DNA from: Paenibacillus sp. DMB5
Lineage (GTDB): Bacteria > Bacillota > Bacilli > Paenibacillales > Paenibacillaceae
Assembly: GCF_001517085.1 (NCBI RefSeq)
Contig: NZ_LRAC01000140.1
Location: 62,001 to 126,000 of the forward strand
Length of the DNA stretch: 64,000 bases
Reading direction: 5' to 3'
Every line of letters begins with the position of its first letter. The stretch's first letter is position 1. The notes below the pieces were generated by a model. The model did not search any database, was not told where the DNA came from, and was given only the letters and a program-made list of their open reading frames with translations. Positions 34,644-44,341 of the stretch are shown here, in pieces. A program made the position numbers and the translations under genes.

Positions 34644-36215
34644 TTATATGTCATTTGACTGGCGGAATTCGGATGGGGTAAGCCCGGTTGATTTTTTAAA
34701 CTGCTGGCTAAAATATTTCACATCTTCATACCCCACCTCCCCCGCCACCTCGCTGATCTTTTTCCGGGTCGTCATCAGCAGACTTCCCGCGCGGCTCATC
34801 CGCTCCCGGGTCACAAATTCCATGTATCCCTGACCGGTCTCCCGTTTAAAGACCTCACTGAAATGATTGGGGTTCAGATGCACAAAGCCGGCGACCTGCT
34901 GCAAACTGAGCTGCTGGTTAAGATGGCTGCGGATGTAAGCTATGGCCCGCTGGATATACGAATACCGGCCTTCGCCCGCTTCGCGGTGGAACTCGTTCAT
35001 GACGGACAGCAGAAGCCGGAACACCTCATCCTCCAGCCTGACCCCCGGCTCGAAGCTCAAAGAGGGTGAGCCGCCCGTCTCCTGCCCCCGGCCGTCCCGG
35101 TTCCGCTCCAGCCACCGCTGTGCGACAATGACGACCGACTGCAGATAGGCCCGCAGCGTTGCCGGCGTCGTCTCCGGATCCTCAAGCTGCTCGCTTACGA
35201 CCCGCCGGGTCCAGGCGTGAAGCTGCGGCGTATGATGCTGAATAAGCAGGCCCAAGAGCTCCTGCTCTTCCTTCTCTGAACACACTGACCGGCCGCCCCG
35301 GCGGCGCTCGATATCTCCGATCTCGTAAAATCCCCGGTCCCCGAACAGAACCCGGTAGGCGAATACTTTCTCCGCTTCCTCATAGGACCGCCCAAGCTCG
35401 CCCAAGGCGCTTACCCTGCTGCCGGCGGCGGCAAACAGCTCGCATTTCAGCATTTCCTCCACCCGGCCCAGGGCTTTCGCAAGCGCCGCTCTGCCCGCCC
35501 GGTCCGCCTCGGACCTCAGCACTGCGACAATCGTCCGGTTCCGGCGCAGCGTCACGCACGGAAGCAGCTCCTGCAGCCGGTTCTCCGCGCTGCCGAGCAT
35601 CAGCTCGTCAAACCGCTCGTCTCCCCAGCCCGATGCCCCGATCAGTAGCACCCGTACCTGACCCGTTGTTGAGCCGGGGGTCTCCGACTCGGGAATCACG
35701 CCGGCTTCCCGTAGCCATTGTCTTACCGGCTCGGGAACCGTTCCGCCCGTGCCGGCTCCTGCTCTGCCTGTCAGCCATTCCTCCATCATCCGCTGCCGCA
35801 GCGCCGCCGCCTGGGCCGCTCCCTGCTTCGCCGACTCCCGCTTCGCCGTCAGGTTCTGCTGCGCCTTCATAACCGCCTTGATCACCTCTTCCGGCCCGCT
35901 CGTCTTCAGCAGATAATCAGTCACGCCCTGGCGCAGCGCCTGCTGGGCATAACCGAAATCATCATAGCCGGTCAGGATGATGATTTCGGCATCCGGCAGC
36001 CGCCGATTGATCTCCCCGGCGAGCTCAATCCCGTCCATGCCGGACATACGAATATCCGTCAGCACGATGTCCGGCTGCTCCGCCGGAATCCGCTCCAGCG
36101 CTTCCTCGGCCGATTCCGCCGGCGGAAGCAGCATCATGCCCAGCTCTCCCCAGTCAATGACGGTGCACAGCCCCGTCCTGATGATCGCTTCGTCGTCAAT
36201 GATCAGTATGTTCAA
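34644..36215 (-). CDS. YesN-type response regulator with AraC domain
   Basis: A 523-residue regulator: receiver domain MNILIIDDEAIIRTG with phospho-acceptor Asp54 in IVLTDIRMSGMDG, a long middle region, and a C-terminal AraC-type DNA-binding domain (LSLQQVAGFVHLNPNHFSEV, then VGYEDVKYFSQQFKKSTGL). Its start overlaps the kinase gene by 4 bases. It most likely activates the adjacent importer and hydrolase genes in response to the sugar. A second YesMN pair lies 14 kb away; the two are only distantly alike. Confidence 0.9.
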   Translation of the reverse strand: MNILIIDDEAIIRTGLCTVIDWGELGMMLLPPAESAEEALERIPAEQPDIVLTDIRMSGMDGIELAGEINRRLPDAEIIILTGYDDFGYAQQALRQGVTDYLLKTSGPEEVIKAVMKAQQNLTAKRESAKQGAAQAAALRQRMMEEWLTGRAGAGTGGTVPEPVRQWLREAGVIPESETPGSTTGQVRVLLIGASGWGDERFDELMLGSAENRLQELLPCVTLRRNRTIVAVLRSEADRAGRAALAKALGRVEEMLKCELFAAAGSRVSALGELGRSYEEAEKVFAYRVLFGDRGFYEIGDIERRRGGRSVCSEKEEQELLGLLIQHHTPQLHAWTRRVVSEQLEDPETTPATLRAYLQSVVIVAQRWLERNRDGRGQETGGSPSLSFEPGVRLEDEVFRLLLSVMNEFHREAGEGRYSYIQRAIAYIRSHLNQQLSLQQVAGFVHLNPNHFSEVFKRETGQGYMEFVTRERMSRAGSLLMTTRKKISEVAGEVGYEDVKYFSQQFKKSTGLTPSEFRQSNDI

Positions 36216-37993
36216 GACAATCCCTCCGTCGCCTCAGGTATGGTAAAGGAAATACGCGTGCCGCTGCCCGGCCCGCTTTCGATATGAAGTCCCGTGCCCC
36301 GTCCGTAGTGCAGCAGGAGCCGCCGGTGCACGCTTCCGAGTCCGTACCCGGACTTGGACGAGTCCGCGCCTCGTCCCTCTTCTGCGTCTGCGGCTTCCGC
36401 CTTCAGCAACATGCGGCGAAGGGAATTCAGCTTCTCCGCGTCCATACCGATGCCGGTATCCTCTACGGTAAAGGACATCCCGCCCTGCTTCAGCTCGCCA
36501 TAGACGTATACGCTGCCCTTGCCCTGTTTTTTCTGCAGGCCGTGCATGATGCTGTTCTCGATCAACGGCTGCAGCAGCAGCTTCAGCATTATCCGCCCCT
36601 GCATGTCCGGCTCGATCAGAAATGTGGAGTCGAATTTGCCCGGAAAGCGCTTGGACATAATGCTCACATAGTTCTGGGCATGGGCCACCTCCTGTCCGAC
36701 GGAGCAGAATTCCTTGCCGTCGTTCAGGCTGAACCGCAGAAAATCGCCGAGCGCCCCCACCATCTCCGCCACCTGCCGGTCCTTGTTCATCAGGGCGGTC
36801 CAGTGAATGGAGGATAAGGTATTGTACAGAAAATGCGGGTTGATCTGCGCCTGAAGCGCCCGGATATCCGCTTCTTTCTTCTTGGCTTCGTTCAGCTGAA
36901 GCTGGCTCTTCAGCCGCTCAATCCGGCCGCCGAGCTGATTGTAGCTGTGCAGGACCATCCCGATCTCATCAGTCGACCGAACCTCGAACTGCTCGACCGG
37001 ATCGCCGGGCCTGACGTCTCTCAGCTTGCGGGCAAGCTTCGTCAGCGGCCGGGTCACCCATGCCGTAAAATAGAGCGAGAGCGCTCCCGCGAGCGCAGCG
37101 GCTACACCGATCGCGATGGCCGTCAGCGTCAGCACGTATTTGTTCTGGGCGGTATAAATCCGGGTCGGGATGACGCCGACCAGCTTCCAGTTCAGGCTGG
37201 GCAGCGTATAGTAGAGCAGTGTATTGCTCTCCCCTTCCCGCGCTACCGTTAGCACCCCTTCGGTCCCTTTCATCGCTGTAACTCCCGGTAGGACCGATTG
37301 GAGCGGCTGGTTCAGGCCCTCGCCGGTCTGCGAGGACATAATTTTGTTCTCCTGGTTGACGAGCCAGATCCACCCGCTCTCATTCCATGCCGCGTCCTGA
37401 AGCATCTTCTGCACTTCATCCACGTTAACGCTGACTGACAGTTCGCCGAGCGGTTGAAACTTCTCGGTGCTGCGGATCGGGCGGACGAGCGAGAACACCC
37501 GCTTCATCCCGTCGTCGGTCGTCTGGTTCTCATATAACGGCGTCCACCATTTTTTATCCGGGTCATAAGCATCCGCGTTGGATTCCAGCAGCCGCGGCAG
37601 CCCGGAATGCAGTATGGTCGTGTTGGACAAGGTCGGATAACCCCGGTCGGAGGTGATGGTAATGTTAGAAATATATGCCTTGGAAGAGGCCAGATTCAGC
37701 AGGAAAGCGACGTTTTGCGAGTACAGGGAGATGTCCCCCTGCGCACTGCCCAGATAGGATTGGATGCTGCGCTGGCCGATGATGAATACCGACATGTTCT
37801 CCGCGTCGCTGATGATGAAATCCAGTTTGTCCGAGATTTGCCGGAGGGTGTTCATGCCGGACTGCTTCTCGATTTTCTCCGTCAGGTTGGACGCGATCCG
37901 GTAAGACACGGCCCCGGCGCCAAGAAGCGGGAGCGCGATCGCCGCGATCAGCAGCAGCGACAGCTTCCCCTTCAATGATTGTTTGATTCCCAT
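36212..37993 (-). CDS. YesM-type sensor histidine kinase
   Basis: A 593-residue kinase: membrane segment at about 10-32, Cache-like extracytoplasmic sensor (with GYPTLSNTTILHSG and SLNWKLVGVIPTRIY), second membrane segment near 292-312, HAMP, phospho-accepting His387 in INPHFLYNTLSS, and an ATPase domain (LLQPLIENSIMHGLQ, EDTGIGM). The ATG at 37993 follows AGGGAGGG; the ATG at 38017 overlaps that site. Kinase partner of the overlapping AraC-type regulator. Confidence 0.9.
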   Translation of the reverse strand: MGIKQSLKGKLSLLLIAAIALPLLGAGAVSYRIASNLTEKIEKQSGMNTLRQISDKLDFIISDAENMSVFIIGQRSIQSYLGSAQGDISLYSQNVAFLLNLASSKAYISNITITSDRGYPTLSNTTILHSGLPRLLESNADAYDPDKKWWTPLYENQTTDDGMKRVFSLVRPIRSTEKFQPLGELSVSVNVDEVQKMLQDAAWNESGWIWLVNQENKIMSSQTGEGLNQPLQSVLPGVTAMKGTEGVLTVAREGESNTLLYYTLPSLNWKLVGVIPTRIYTAQNKYVLTLTAIAIGVAAALAGALSLYFTAWVTRPLTKLARKLRDVRPGDPVEQFEVRSTDEIGMVLHSYNQLGGRIERLKSQLQLNEAKKKEADIRALQAQINPHFLYNTLSSIHWTALMNKDRQVAEMVGALGDFLRFSLNDGKEFCSVGQEVAHAQNYVSIMSKRFPGKFDSTFLIEPDMQGRIMLKLLLQPLIENSIMHGLQKKQGKGSVYVYGELKQGGMSFTVEDTGIGMDAEKLNSLRRMLLKAEAADAEEGRGADSSKSGYGLGSVHRRLLLHYGRGTGLHIESGPGSGTRISFTIPEATEGLS

Positions 37994-38124
37994 GATGACC
38001 GCCCTCCCTGCTAACATTCTTCACATTGTAACTCAATCCGCCCGGATGGTCTTTAGTGCCGGCGCACAATTTTCACTCTCTTTCGAACATTTCCGGACGG
38101 TTTTCATGATGTTTACATGAACAA

Positions 38125-38173
38125 AGAAGCCGCTCCGTGTCAGCCGGGCTATCACCGGTCGGAAGCGGCTTCT
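38125..38173. terminator. Terminator after the hexosaminidase gene
   Basis: AGAAGCCGCTCC pairs with GGAAGCGGCTTCT around a loop containing a second small stem; T-rich sequence follows on the minus strand. It ends the GH20-type gene. Confidence 0.8.
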
Positions 38174-38191
38174 ATTAGGGTTACGGAACTT

Positions 38192-40101
38192 CTAGAACGG
38201 ATTCAGCACGTGGAAAAAGACATTCGGAGACGCCATCCGGTAATAATAGCTGCACCAGCCGGCTCCCCGGTTGTTAAAGCGGTTGGCCGAGCTGTACGGC
38301 AGGCGTTCCTGCTCCAGCTCCTCAATCCTGGCGATCCGGCCCTCCGTATAGTCCAGCAGCCGCAGGGCGGCGGAGTCGAGCCGGCTGAGCAGTCCGCCGT
38401 ACCGGATGTCCAGCACCTCCCACCCGAACGGCTTGAACATCCGGTGCCAGGCGGCCCGGAGCGCGCTGCGCCAGCTCCCGCGCCGCCTCCGCGATCTCGG
38501 GCAGCCGGCGCACGGCTGCATCGGCCAGTGTCCCCGCATCGCCGGCGTCGTACGCCCGCTTCAGCTCCACGCCGAGCTCGCTCTTGCGTTTCAGTACGGC
38601 GCTCAGCTTCACCGGCACCTCCAGCATCGCCGCCGCTTCCGGATCGGCCGCGCGGGCGGACGCAATCCGGCGCTCCAGCCCCTCGTAATGGGCGTTCATC
38701 TCAAGGCCTTCGATCTGCCGGTCGAACAGGCCCAACAGCACGTCCTGGTACAGCAGAAACTTCGACGGATTGCTCTGGACCCGGTTATCCGGCTCCGCGC
38801 CCGGCGTCTCGTCGAGATCTTTCATCAGCAAATAGCTGTCCGCTTCGATCCCAGTGCAGAACCTCACGCGCTCCGCCAGGGTCTCCCATTCCGGCGAGCC
38901 TTCTGAATAGGCATGCTCCGCGTACTGCTGCAATCCGAGGAGCGCCGCGAACGGATTCCCCTCATTGCCGTCGTCTCCCCACATCGTGGCGTACACCTCG
39001 CGGATGCCTTCCTTCTTGCAGACTTGAAGCGCGGTGTCAGACGCTTTAAGGGACAGGCCGTAGTTGACCCCGAACGTATTGAAAATCCACACCGCCCCGG
39101 CGAATGTAAGCCTCGAGCCTAACGGGCGTGCTTGGCAATCAACGCCTCATAGTCAGCGGCCTCCGTGTGCACATAATCCCAATACACCATCCCGACATCC
39201 TTAGGTATGCGCCGCTGCATCTCTTCCGGAATCTTTGTTTCCCCCTCGTAATATTCGCTGCCGTTTGACGAGGCGAGCTTCAGGAACATATCGCTCCACA
39301 TCAGCGGCTCCAGTCCTTTGCTGCGGACAACGGCCAGCACCTCTTCAAGATGTGAGGTCATGATGTCGAACCGGCTGATATAGCCGTTGCGGTCCAGATA
39401 TTTGCCCCGGCCCAGCTCTTCCGCTTCATCCATGCCGATGTGAATCTTGCGGCTGCGGAACGGGCGCTCGCAGCTTCGATCATCCGCCCGATCAGCGCGC
39501 GGGTCCTCTCTTCGCCGACGAGAAGTGCGCCTTTCGTATCCTTGTAATGGGATACTGGCTCCCATTTCAGGAATTCCTCCAGATGGGCCAGCGTCTGAAT
39601 ACTCGGGAACGCCTCAATACCGAACTGTGCGGCGTAATCGTCGATCTCGCGCAGCTCCCCGCGGGAGTAGCGGCCCCGCATGTAGCCGAAATAAGGCTCC
39701 CCTTCAATCTCGTATGTATCCTCCATGTACAGCATAACAGTGTTCAGTCCCATCAAAGCCATCCGGTTCAGCATGGATTTAAAGCTCTCTACCGTCAGGA
39801 CCGCGTTCCGCGACAGATCAAACATCGGGCCGACCAGGTCGAATTGCTGACGCTCCCGGATTCGGAACGGCTTCCCCTTGCGCATATGCTGGACCAGCAG
39901 ACCAAGCCCGCGGAAGAACTGATGGGTTTGTGCATACGATATATAGGCCTTCCCCTCTTCCCAGCCGGCCTCGATCCCCTCTTCGTTTACGCCGACACGC
40001 ACGGGCGTGCCATCCTCCCCGATCTCGAATCCAAGCTCCCCGGCTATGATCCCGATCCCGGGCAGCAGCGGCGCTACGTCGCCTTCGAACCGAAACTTCA
40101 T
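38192..40101 (-). pseudogene. GH20-type beta-N-acetylhexosaminidase, three frameshifts
   Basis: Joined across frames, this is one ~635-residue protein starting MKFRFEGDVAPLLPGIGI. It has no signal peptide, so it is cytoplasmic. The catalytic Asp-Glu lies in KIHIGMDEAEELG, the GH20 motif. Frame breaks lie near 39466 (GCCCG for GCCCCG), 39117 (TTA for TTTA, creating a stop) and 38468 (one extra base or two missing). The reading is otherwise intact between them and free of nonsense codons. The ATG at 40101 has an AGAGGAGG site. It would release GlcNAc-type residues from imported oligosaccharides. Confidence 0.8.
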
Positions 40102-40152
40102 TTCCCCATCCTCCTCTGATATCAAGTTAAGCTGAAGCAGACATCATCTGCT

Positions 40153-40200
40153 AAACAGCTTCTCAAACAGCTTCCCGAACAGCTTCCCGGACAGCTTCTC
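40153..40200. repeat. 12-bp tandem repeat in a divergent promoter region
   Basis: Four consecutive 12-base units of the form RRACAGCTTCYC lie just upstream of the hexosaminidase start, in the 255-base gap between the divergent hydrolase and amidohydrolase genes. The rest of the gap is AT-rich and carries promoter-like sequence and a palindrome at 40237-40248. Confidence 0.75.
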
Positions 40201-40236
40201 AAACACCGGTTAGCAAACAAACTCCCTCATAAACAT

Positions 40237-40248
40237 TATAACGTTATA
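40237..40248. promoter_or_regulatory. Palindromic operator candidate
   Basis: TATAACGTTATA is a perfect 12-base palindrome about 110 bases before the amidohydrolase start. A possible promoter TTGTAT-16-TATCTT follows it. It may be the site of the GntR-family regulator encoded at the end of the operon; predicted only. Confidence 0.4.
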
Positions 40249-40356
40249 TTGTATTTTCTGATTTCTATGGTATCTTAAATGTACGTCGAAGCGCAATACA
40301 TGATTATCGGCGGCAAGAAACGAAATTCATTTATTCAACATAGGCAGGTGAATCAT

Positions 40357-41490
40357 ATGCGGGAACACAATCATACGCAGGAAGCGACGCTGGTGCTCTC
40401 TAATGTGCGGATGACAGACGGCCGCAGGGCTGACATCGTGCTGGACGGAGAACATATTGCGGAGCTGGCTCCTCCGGGCCAAGGGCAGGCCGAACGAAAG
40501 TTGGACTGCACGGGCCTGTATGTATCCAGCGGGTGGATTGACATGCACGTGCATGCGTTCCCCGAGTTCGACCCTTACGGCGACGAGATCGACGAGATCG
40601 GTATCCGGCAGGGCGTTACAACCATCGTCGACGCCGGAAGCTGCGGAGCGGACCGGATTGGCGAGCTTGCCGCAAGCGCTCGGAGCGCCCGGACGAATCT
40701 GCTTGCCTTTCTGAACATTTCCCGCATCGGACTATCGCGGATCGACGAGCTCTCCAGACTGGAGTGGATCGATGCCGAACGGGCGGCGGAAGCCGTCAGG
40801 GCTCATCCGGACCTGATTGTCGGGCTGAAGGCCCGGATCAGCGGCAGTGTCGTCAAGGAGAACGGCATCCAGCCGCTCCGGATGGCGAGAAGCCTGTCCG
40901 GGGCGCTGTCACTGCCGCTCATGGTACATATCGGCTCTGGACCTCCGGATATCACCGAGGTTATTCCGCTTCTGGAGAAGAACGACGTGCTGACCCACTA
41001 TTTGAACGGGAAGCACAACAATCTCTTCGACGCCGCCGGCAATCCTCTTCCGGTGCTGACCGAGGCCATCTCACGGGGCGTGCATCTGGATGTCGGTCAC
41101 GGCACGGCAAGCTTCTCCTTCCGGGTGGCCGAGGCCGCCCGGAGGCACGGCATTGCGCCGGACACGATCAGCAGCGATATTTACCGCGGCAACCGGCTGA
41201 ACGGTCCTGTATACAGCCTGGCGAATGTAATGAGCAAGTTCCTGCACCTGGGTTATTCACTCCAGGAGATCGTCGATGCCGTCACCGTCCGCGCGGCGGA
41301 TTGGCTGAACCGTCCGGAGCTGGGACGGATCCGCCCCGGCGAGTCCGCCAATCTGACGCTGTTCGCCGTCGAGGACGGCCCGGTCCCGCTTACGGATTCG
41401 GAAGGAGCCGTCCTGACAGCGTCCCACAGCATTCATCCCAAAGGAGTGGTTATTCATGGACAATACGCTGCATGTGAAATACGGCCTTAA
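40357..41490 (+). CDS. Amidohydrolase/deacetylase of the D-glucosaminate-type cluster (EF_0837 family)
   Basis: A 377-residue binuclear metal amidohydrolase. The metal ligands are all visible: H64 and H66 (DMHVHAF), the candidate carboxylated Lys161 (VGLKARISG), H194 (LMVHIGSG), H217 (LTHYLNGK) and Asp277 (SSDIYRG). This family is regularly found beside SelA-like lyase and aldolase genes, and a deacetylase role on an N-acetyl amino-sugar acid fits. The ATG at 40357 follows CAGGTGAATC; a longer start at 40279 lacks a site. The gene overlaps the next by 35 bases. Confidence 0.85.
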   Translation: MREHNHTQEATLVLSNVRMTDGRRADIVLDGEHIAELAPPGQGQAERKLDCTGLYVSSGWIDMHVHAFPEFDPYGDEIDEIGIRQGVTTIVDAGSCGADRIGELAASARSARTNLLAFLNISRIGLSRIDELSRLEWIDAERAAEAVRAHPDLIVGLKARISGSVVKENGIQPLRMARSLSGALSLPLMVHIGSGPPDITEVIPLLEKNDVLTHYLNGKHNNLFDAAGNPLPVLTEAISRGVHLDVGHGTASFSFRVAEAARRHGIAPDTISSDIYRGNRLNGPVYSLANVMSKFLHLGYSLQEIVDAVTVRAADWLNRPELGRIRPGESANLTLFAVEDGPVPLTDSEGAVLTASHSIHPKGVVIHGQYAACEIRP

Positions 41491-42556
41491 ACGGGTCATC
41501 AATGCCAGCGGCAGAATGAGCATACTCGGCGTCTCCGCCCCGTCCGACACGGTGATGGAGGCGATGAAGACCGGCGGTCAGCAATATGTAGAGATCGCCG
41601 ACCTTGTGAATAAGGCGGGAGATTACGCCGCCCGGCTCATCGGGGCGGAGGCGGCCATCGTCGTCAACTCCGCCTCCAGCGGCATCGCTCTTGCAGTTGC
41701 CGGCATCGTCACACAGGCGACCGGCGCCGTCGCTGCGCCTGCATCAGGATCCTATCCCGAAGAATGAGATCATTATGCTTAAAGGTCATAATGTCCAGTA
41801 TGGGGCTCCTGTAGAAACGATGGTTTATTTGGGCGGGGGCCGGATCGTGGAAGCCGGATATGCCAACGAGGGCCGGGCGGAAGATATTGAGGAAGCTATA
41901 TCCGATCATACCGCGGCGATTCTCTACGTCAAATCGCATCATGCCGTGCAGAAGAACATGATTTCCGTGGAGGAAGCCTCCGAGCTGGCCCGCCGCCGGG
42001 GCGTCCGCTTATCGTCGATGCCGCGGCGGAAGAGGATCTGCGGAAATACGTTTCCCTCGCGGAACTTGCCATCTACAGCGGAAGCAAGGCCATTGAAGGC
42101 CCGACCTCCGGCCTTGTCGCGGGCAAGCGAAGCTTTATTGAGTGGGTCAAGGTCCAGATGCACGGGATCGGTAGAAGCATGAAGGTCGGTAAAGAAACGA
42201 CCTTCGGGTTGCTCCAGGCACTGGATGAGTATATGGTTAAGGAAGATACGAGCGAACAGGAACGGACGGCGCTGCAGCCGCTGCTTACGCTGAATGAAAC
42301 ACCCGGTGTCCAGGTGACGATTGTGCAGGACGAAGCGGGACGGGCGATTTTTCGCGCACGGGTAAAGATCGACCCTCAGCAGTCGGGGACCAGCGCTGCA
42401 GCCGTCGTCGAGGCGCTGCAGGGGGGCGAGATCGCCATTTATACGCGGGATTACGGAGTGAGACAGGGGTATTTCGATATCGATCCGCGGCCGCTTCAAG
42501 GCGATGACATCGCCGTCATTCAGGCCAGAATTCAAGAGCTAGCAGGGGGGCAATAA
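41456..42556 (+). pseudogene. DgaE-like (SelA-like) PLP-dependent lyase, two frameshifts
   Basis: Joined across frames this is a ~366-residue SelA-fold protein of the D-glucosaminate-6-phosphate ammonia-lyase family, which makes 2-keto-3-deoxy-6-phosphogluconate and ammonia. It starts MDNTLHVKYGLKRVINASGR. The PLP lysine is expected in IYSGSKAIEGPTSG. Frame breaks lie near 41743 (one extra base or two missing before RLHQDPIPKNEI) and near 42015 (GTCCGC for GTCCCGC); restoring these gives continuous sequence. The ATG follows AAAGGAGTGG. Decay or sequencing error. Confidence 0.8.
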
Positions 42557-42558
42557 CG

Positions 42559-43326
42559 ATGAGCGACATCAATCAAATGAATATCACCGGACGGCTGTAT
42601 AAGAACCGTGCGGCTTTGAACGTACTGGCCGGCAGCATCGGCAATGCGAAAGACGTCTATGAAGCGGCAGAAGGCCATGTGCTCGTCGGCGTGCTGTCCA
42701 AGAACTACCCGAACGCGGCTGAAGCGGCAGCTGCGATGAAGGAATACGGCGCGGCTATCGAGGACGCGGTGTCCATCGGACTTGGCGCAGGCGATAACCG
42801 CCAGGCGGCGGTCGTGGCCGAAATCGCCAAGACGTATGCCGGCAGCCATATCAACCAGGTATTTCCGGCGGTTGGAGCGACCCGGGCGAGCCTTGGTGCA
42901 CGGAACAGCTGGATCAACAGCCTTGTGTCTCCCTCCGGGCGTCCAGGCTATGTCAACGTTTCGACCGGTCCGTTCAGTGCCGCCGGCGAACATGCCGTCA
43001 TTCCGGTCAAAGCGGCCATCGCGCTGCTCCGCGATATGGGCGGAAACGCCCTGAAGTATTTTCCGATGAACGGGCTTACACTGGAGGAGGAATACCGCGC
43101 CGTGGCGAAAGCCTGCGGTGAGGAAGGCTTCGCCCTGGAGCCGACCGGCGGTATCGACCTGGACAACTTCGAGCCCATCCTCTCCATCGCACTGGAAGCG
43201 GGCGTTCCGCAGGTGATTCCCCATGTCTACTCCTCCATCATCGACAAGGCGACGGGCGACACCCGGGTTGAGGATGTGCGCACCCTGCTGGCCATCATGA
43301 AAAAGCAGGTCGATCTCCATGCCTAA
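42559..43326 (+). CDS. DgaF-like 2-dehydro-3-deoxy-phosphogluconate aldolase
   Basis: A 255-residue protein of the EF_0839/AHA_3917 type of KDPG/KDGP aldolase. It would split 2-keto-3-deoxy-6-phosphogluconate into pyruvate and glyceraldehyde 3-phosphate. Features include GHVLVGVLSKNYPNAAEA, SPSGRPGYVNVSTGPFS, FPMNGLTLEEEYRAVAKACG and LEPTGGIDLDNF, a TIM-barrel phosphate-binding ending. The gene starts 2 bases after the lyase stop and overlaps the kinase start by 8 bases. The family name rests on pattern and neighbours. Confidence 0.85.
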   Translation: MSDINQMNITGRLYKNRAALNVLAGSIGNAKDVYEAAEGHVLVGVLSKNYPNAAEAAAAMKEYGAAIEDAVSIGLGAGDNRQAAVVAEIAKTYAGSHINQVFPAVGATRASLGARNSWINSLVSPSGRPGYVNVSTGPFSAAGEHAVIPVKAAIALLRDMGGNALKYFPMNGLTLEEEYRAVAKACGEEGFALEPTGGIDLDNFEPILSIALEAGVPQVIPHVYSSIIDKATGDTRVEDVRTLLAIMKKQVDLHA

Positions 43327-44332
43327 AACGGTCGCCGCCTTCGGAGAAGTGATGATGCGCCTTCAGGTGCCAGGCTTCAGCCTGCTGTCCCAGAGCGATA
43401 CGCTTCAGGTGTCGTACTCCGGCACAGGTGTCAACGTCGCATCCGCTCTGGCCCGGTTCGGGCATACCGGATACCTCGTCACGACGCTGCCGGCCAACGC
43501 AATCGGGGATGCGGCGGTCGCCAACCTGTGCAAGCTGGGCCTGCTTCCCGCCCATATCCGGCGCGCAGGCGCCTACATGGGGATGTATGTGCTGGAGAAC
43601 GGCTTCGGCCCCCGGCCAAGCCGGGTAACCTATACGAACCGGCTGGAGAGCAGCTTTAATACGGCTCCTGAAGGAGCGTATGATTTCGCCGCCGCACGTG
43701 AATGCGATGCCGTTCATTTCTGCGGGATCACGCTGGCGATGAACGACACGGTCCGGCGGCATGCGCTGTCCTTTGCCCGGACCGTCAAGGAGGCGGGCGG
43801 CCTGGTCGTCTTCGACTGCAATTACCGGCCTTCCCTGTGGGGGGAAGACGGGTATGCGAAGGCCAAGCCGTGGTATACTGAGATGCTGGGGCTTGCCGAT
43901 ATCGTCATGATGAACGAGAAGGATGCCCTCTATATTCTGGGGATGACAAGCAGGCGGGAAACCCGGCAGGAGCAGCTGGAAGAGCTGATCCCCCAGGTGG
44001 CCGATACATACGGCATCACCGTCATCGCGGGGACTCACCGCAAGGTGAACCCGGACAATACCCATTCGCTTCAAGGTTATTTGTATAAACATTCCGCCTT
44101 CGCCTATTCCGACCGGCTGACCTTCCCGGTCCATGACCGGATAGGAGCCGGGGACGCTTTTGCGAGCGGAATCATTCATGGAGAGCTGGAAGGCTATCCG
44201 CCCGGGACGGCGGTCCGTTTCGCGGCAGCGGCTGCGATGCTGGCACATACCATTCCGGGCGACACCCCCCTCTCTCCCGAAAGCGCCATCCTTCGGGCCA
44301 TGACCGAAGGAAGCGGCGATGTAGAAAGGTAG
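43319..44332 (+). CDS. PfkB-family sugar kinase (KDG kinase-like)
   Basis: A 337-residue ribokinase-fold kinase. It has the N-terminal AAFGEVMMRL, the SGTGVNVASALARFG substrate-binding segment near residue 38, DCNYRPSLW near 160, and the anion hole with catalytic Asp in DRIGAGDAFASG near 280. KdgK-type kinases phosphorylate 2-keto-3-deoxygluconate; with DgaE acting on a phosphorylated amino-sugar acid, it could alternatively phosphorylate glucosaminate. This matters because no PTS, the usual phosphorylating importer of this pathway, is encoded here. Confidence 0.88.
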   Translation: MPKTVAAFGEVMMRLQVPGFSLLSQSDTLQVSYSGTGVNVASALARFGHTGYLVTTLPANAIGDAAVANLCKLGLLPAHIRRAGAYMGMYVLENGFGPRPSRVTYTNRLESSFNTAPEGAYDFAAARECDAVHFCGITLAMNDTVRRHALSFARTVKEAGGLVVFDCNYRPSLWGEDGYAKAKPWYTEMLGLADIVMMNEKDALYILGMTSRRETRQEQLEELIPQVADTYGITVIAGTHRKVNPDNTHSLQGYLYKHSAFAYSDRLTFPVHDRIGAGDAFASGIIHGELEGYPPGTAVRFAAAAAMLAHTIPGDTPLSPESAILRAMTEGSGDVER

Positions 44333-44341
44333 GAATACAGC

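Noticed and set aside
38117..39049. 310-codon plus-strand open frame rich in Arg and Pro
   Set aside because: Antisense to the hexosaminidase gene; the composition is typical of a shadow frame.
38192..40101. Four separate genes in place of one hexosaminidase
   Set aside because: The pieces join into one GH20-type protein by single-base corrections, so they are fragments of one gene.
40764..41477. 237-codon frame inside the amidohydrolase gene
   Set aside because: Out-of-frame overlap with a gene whose metal ligands are all present; no ribosome site.
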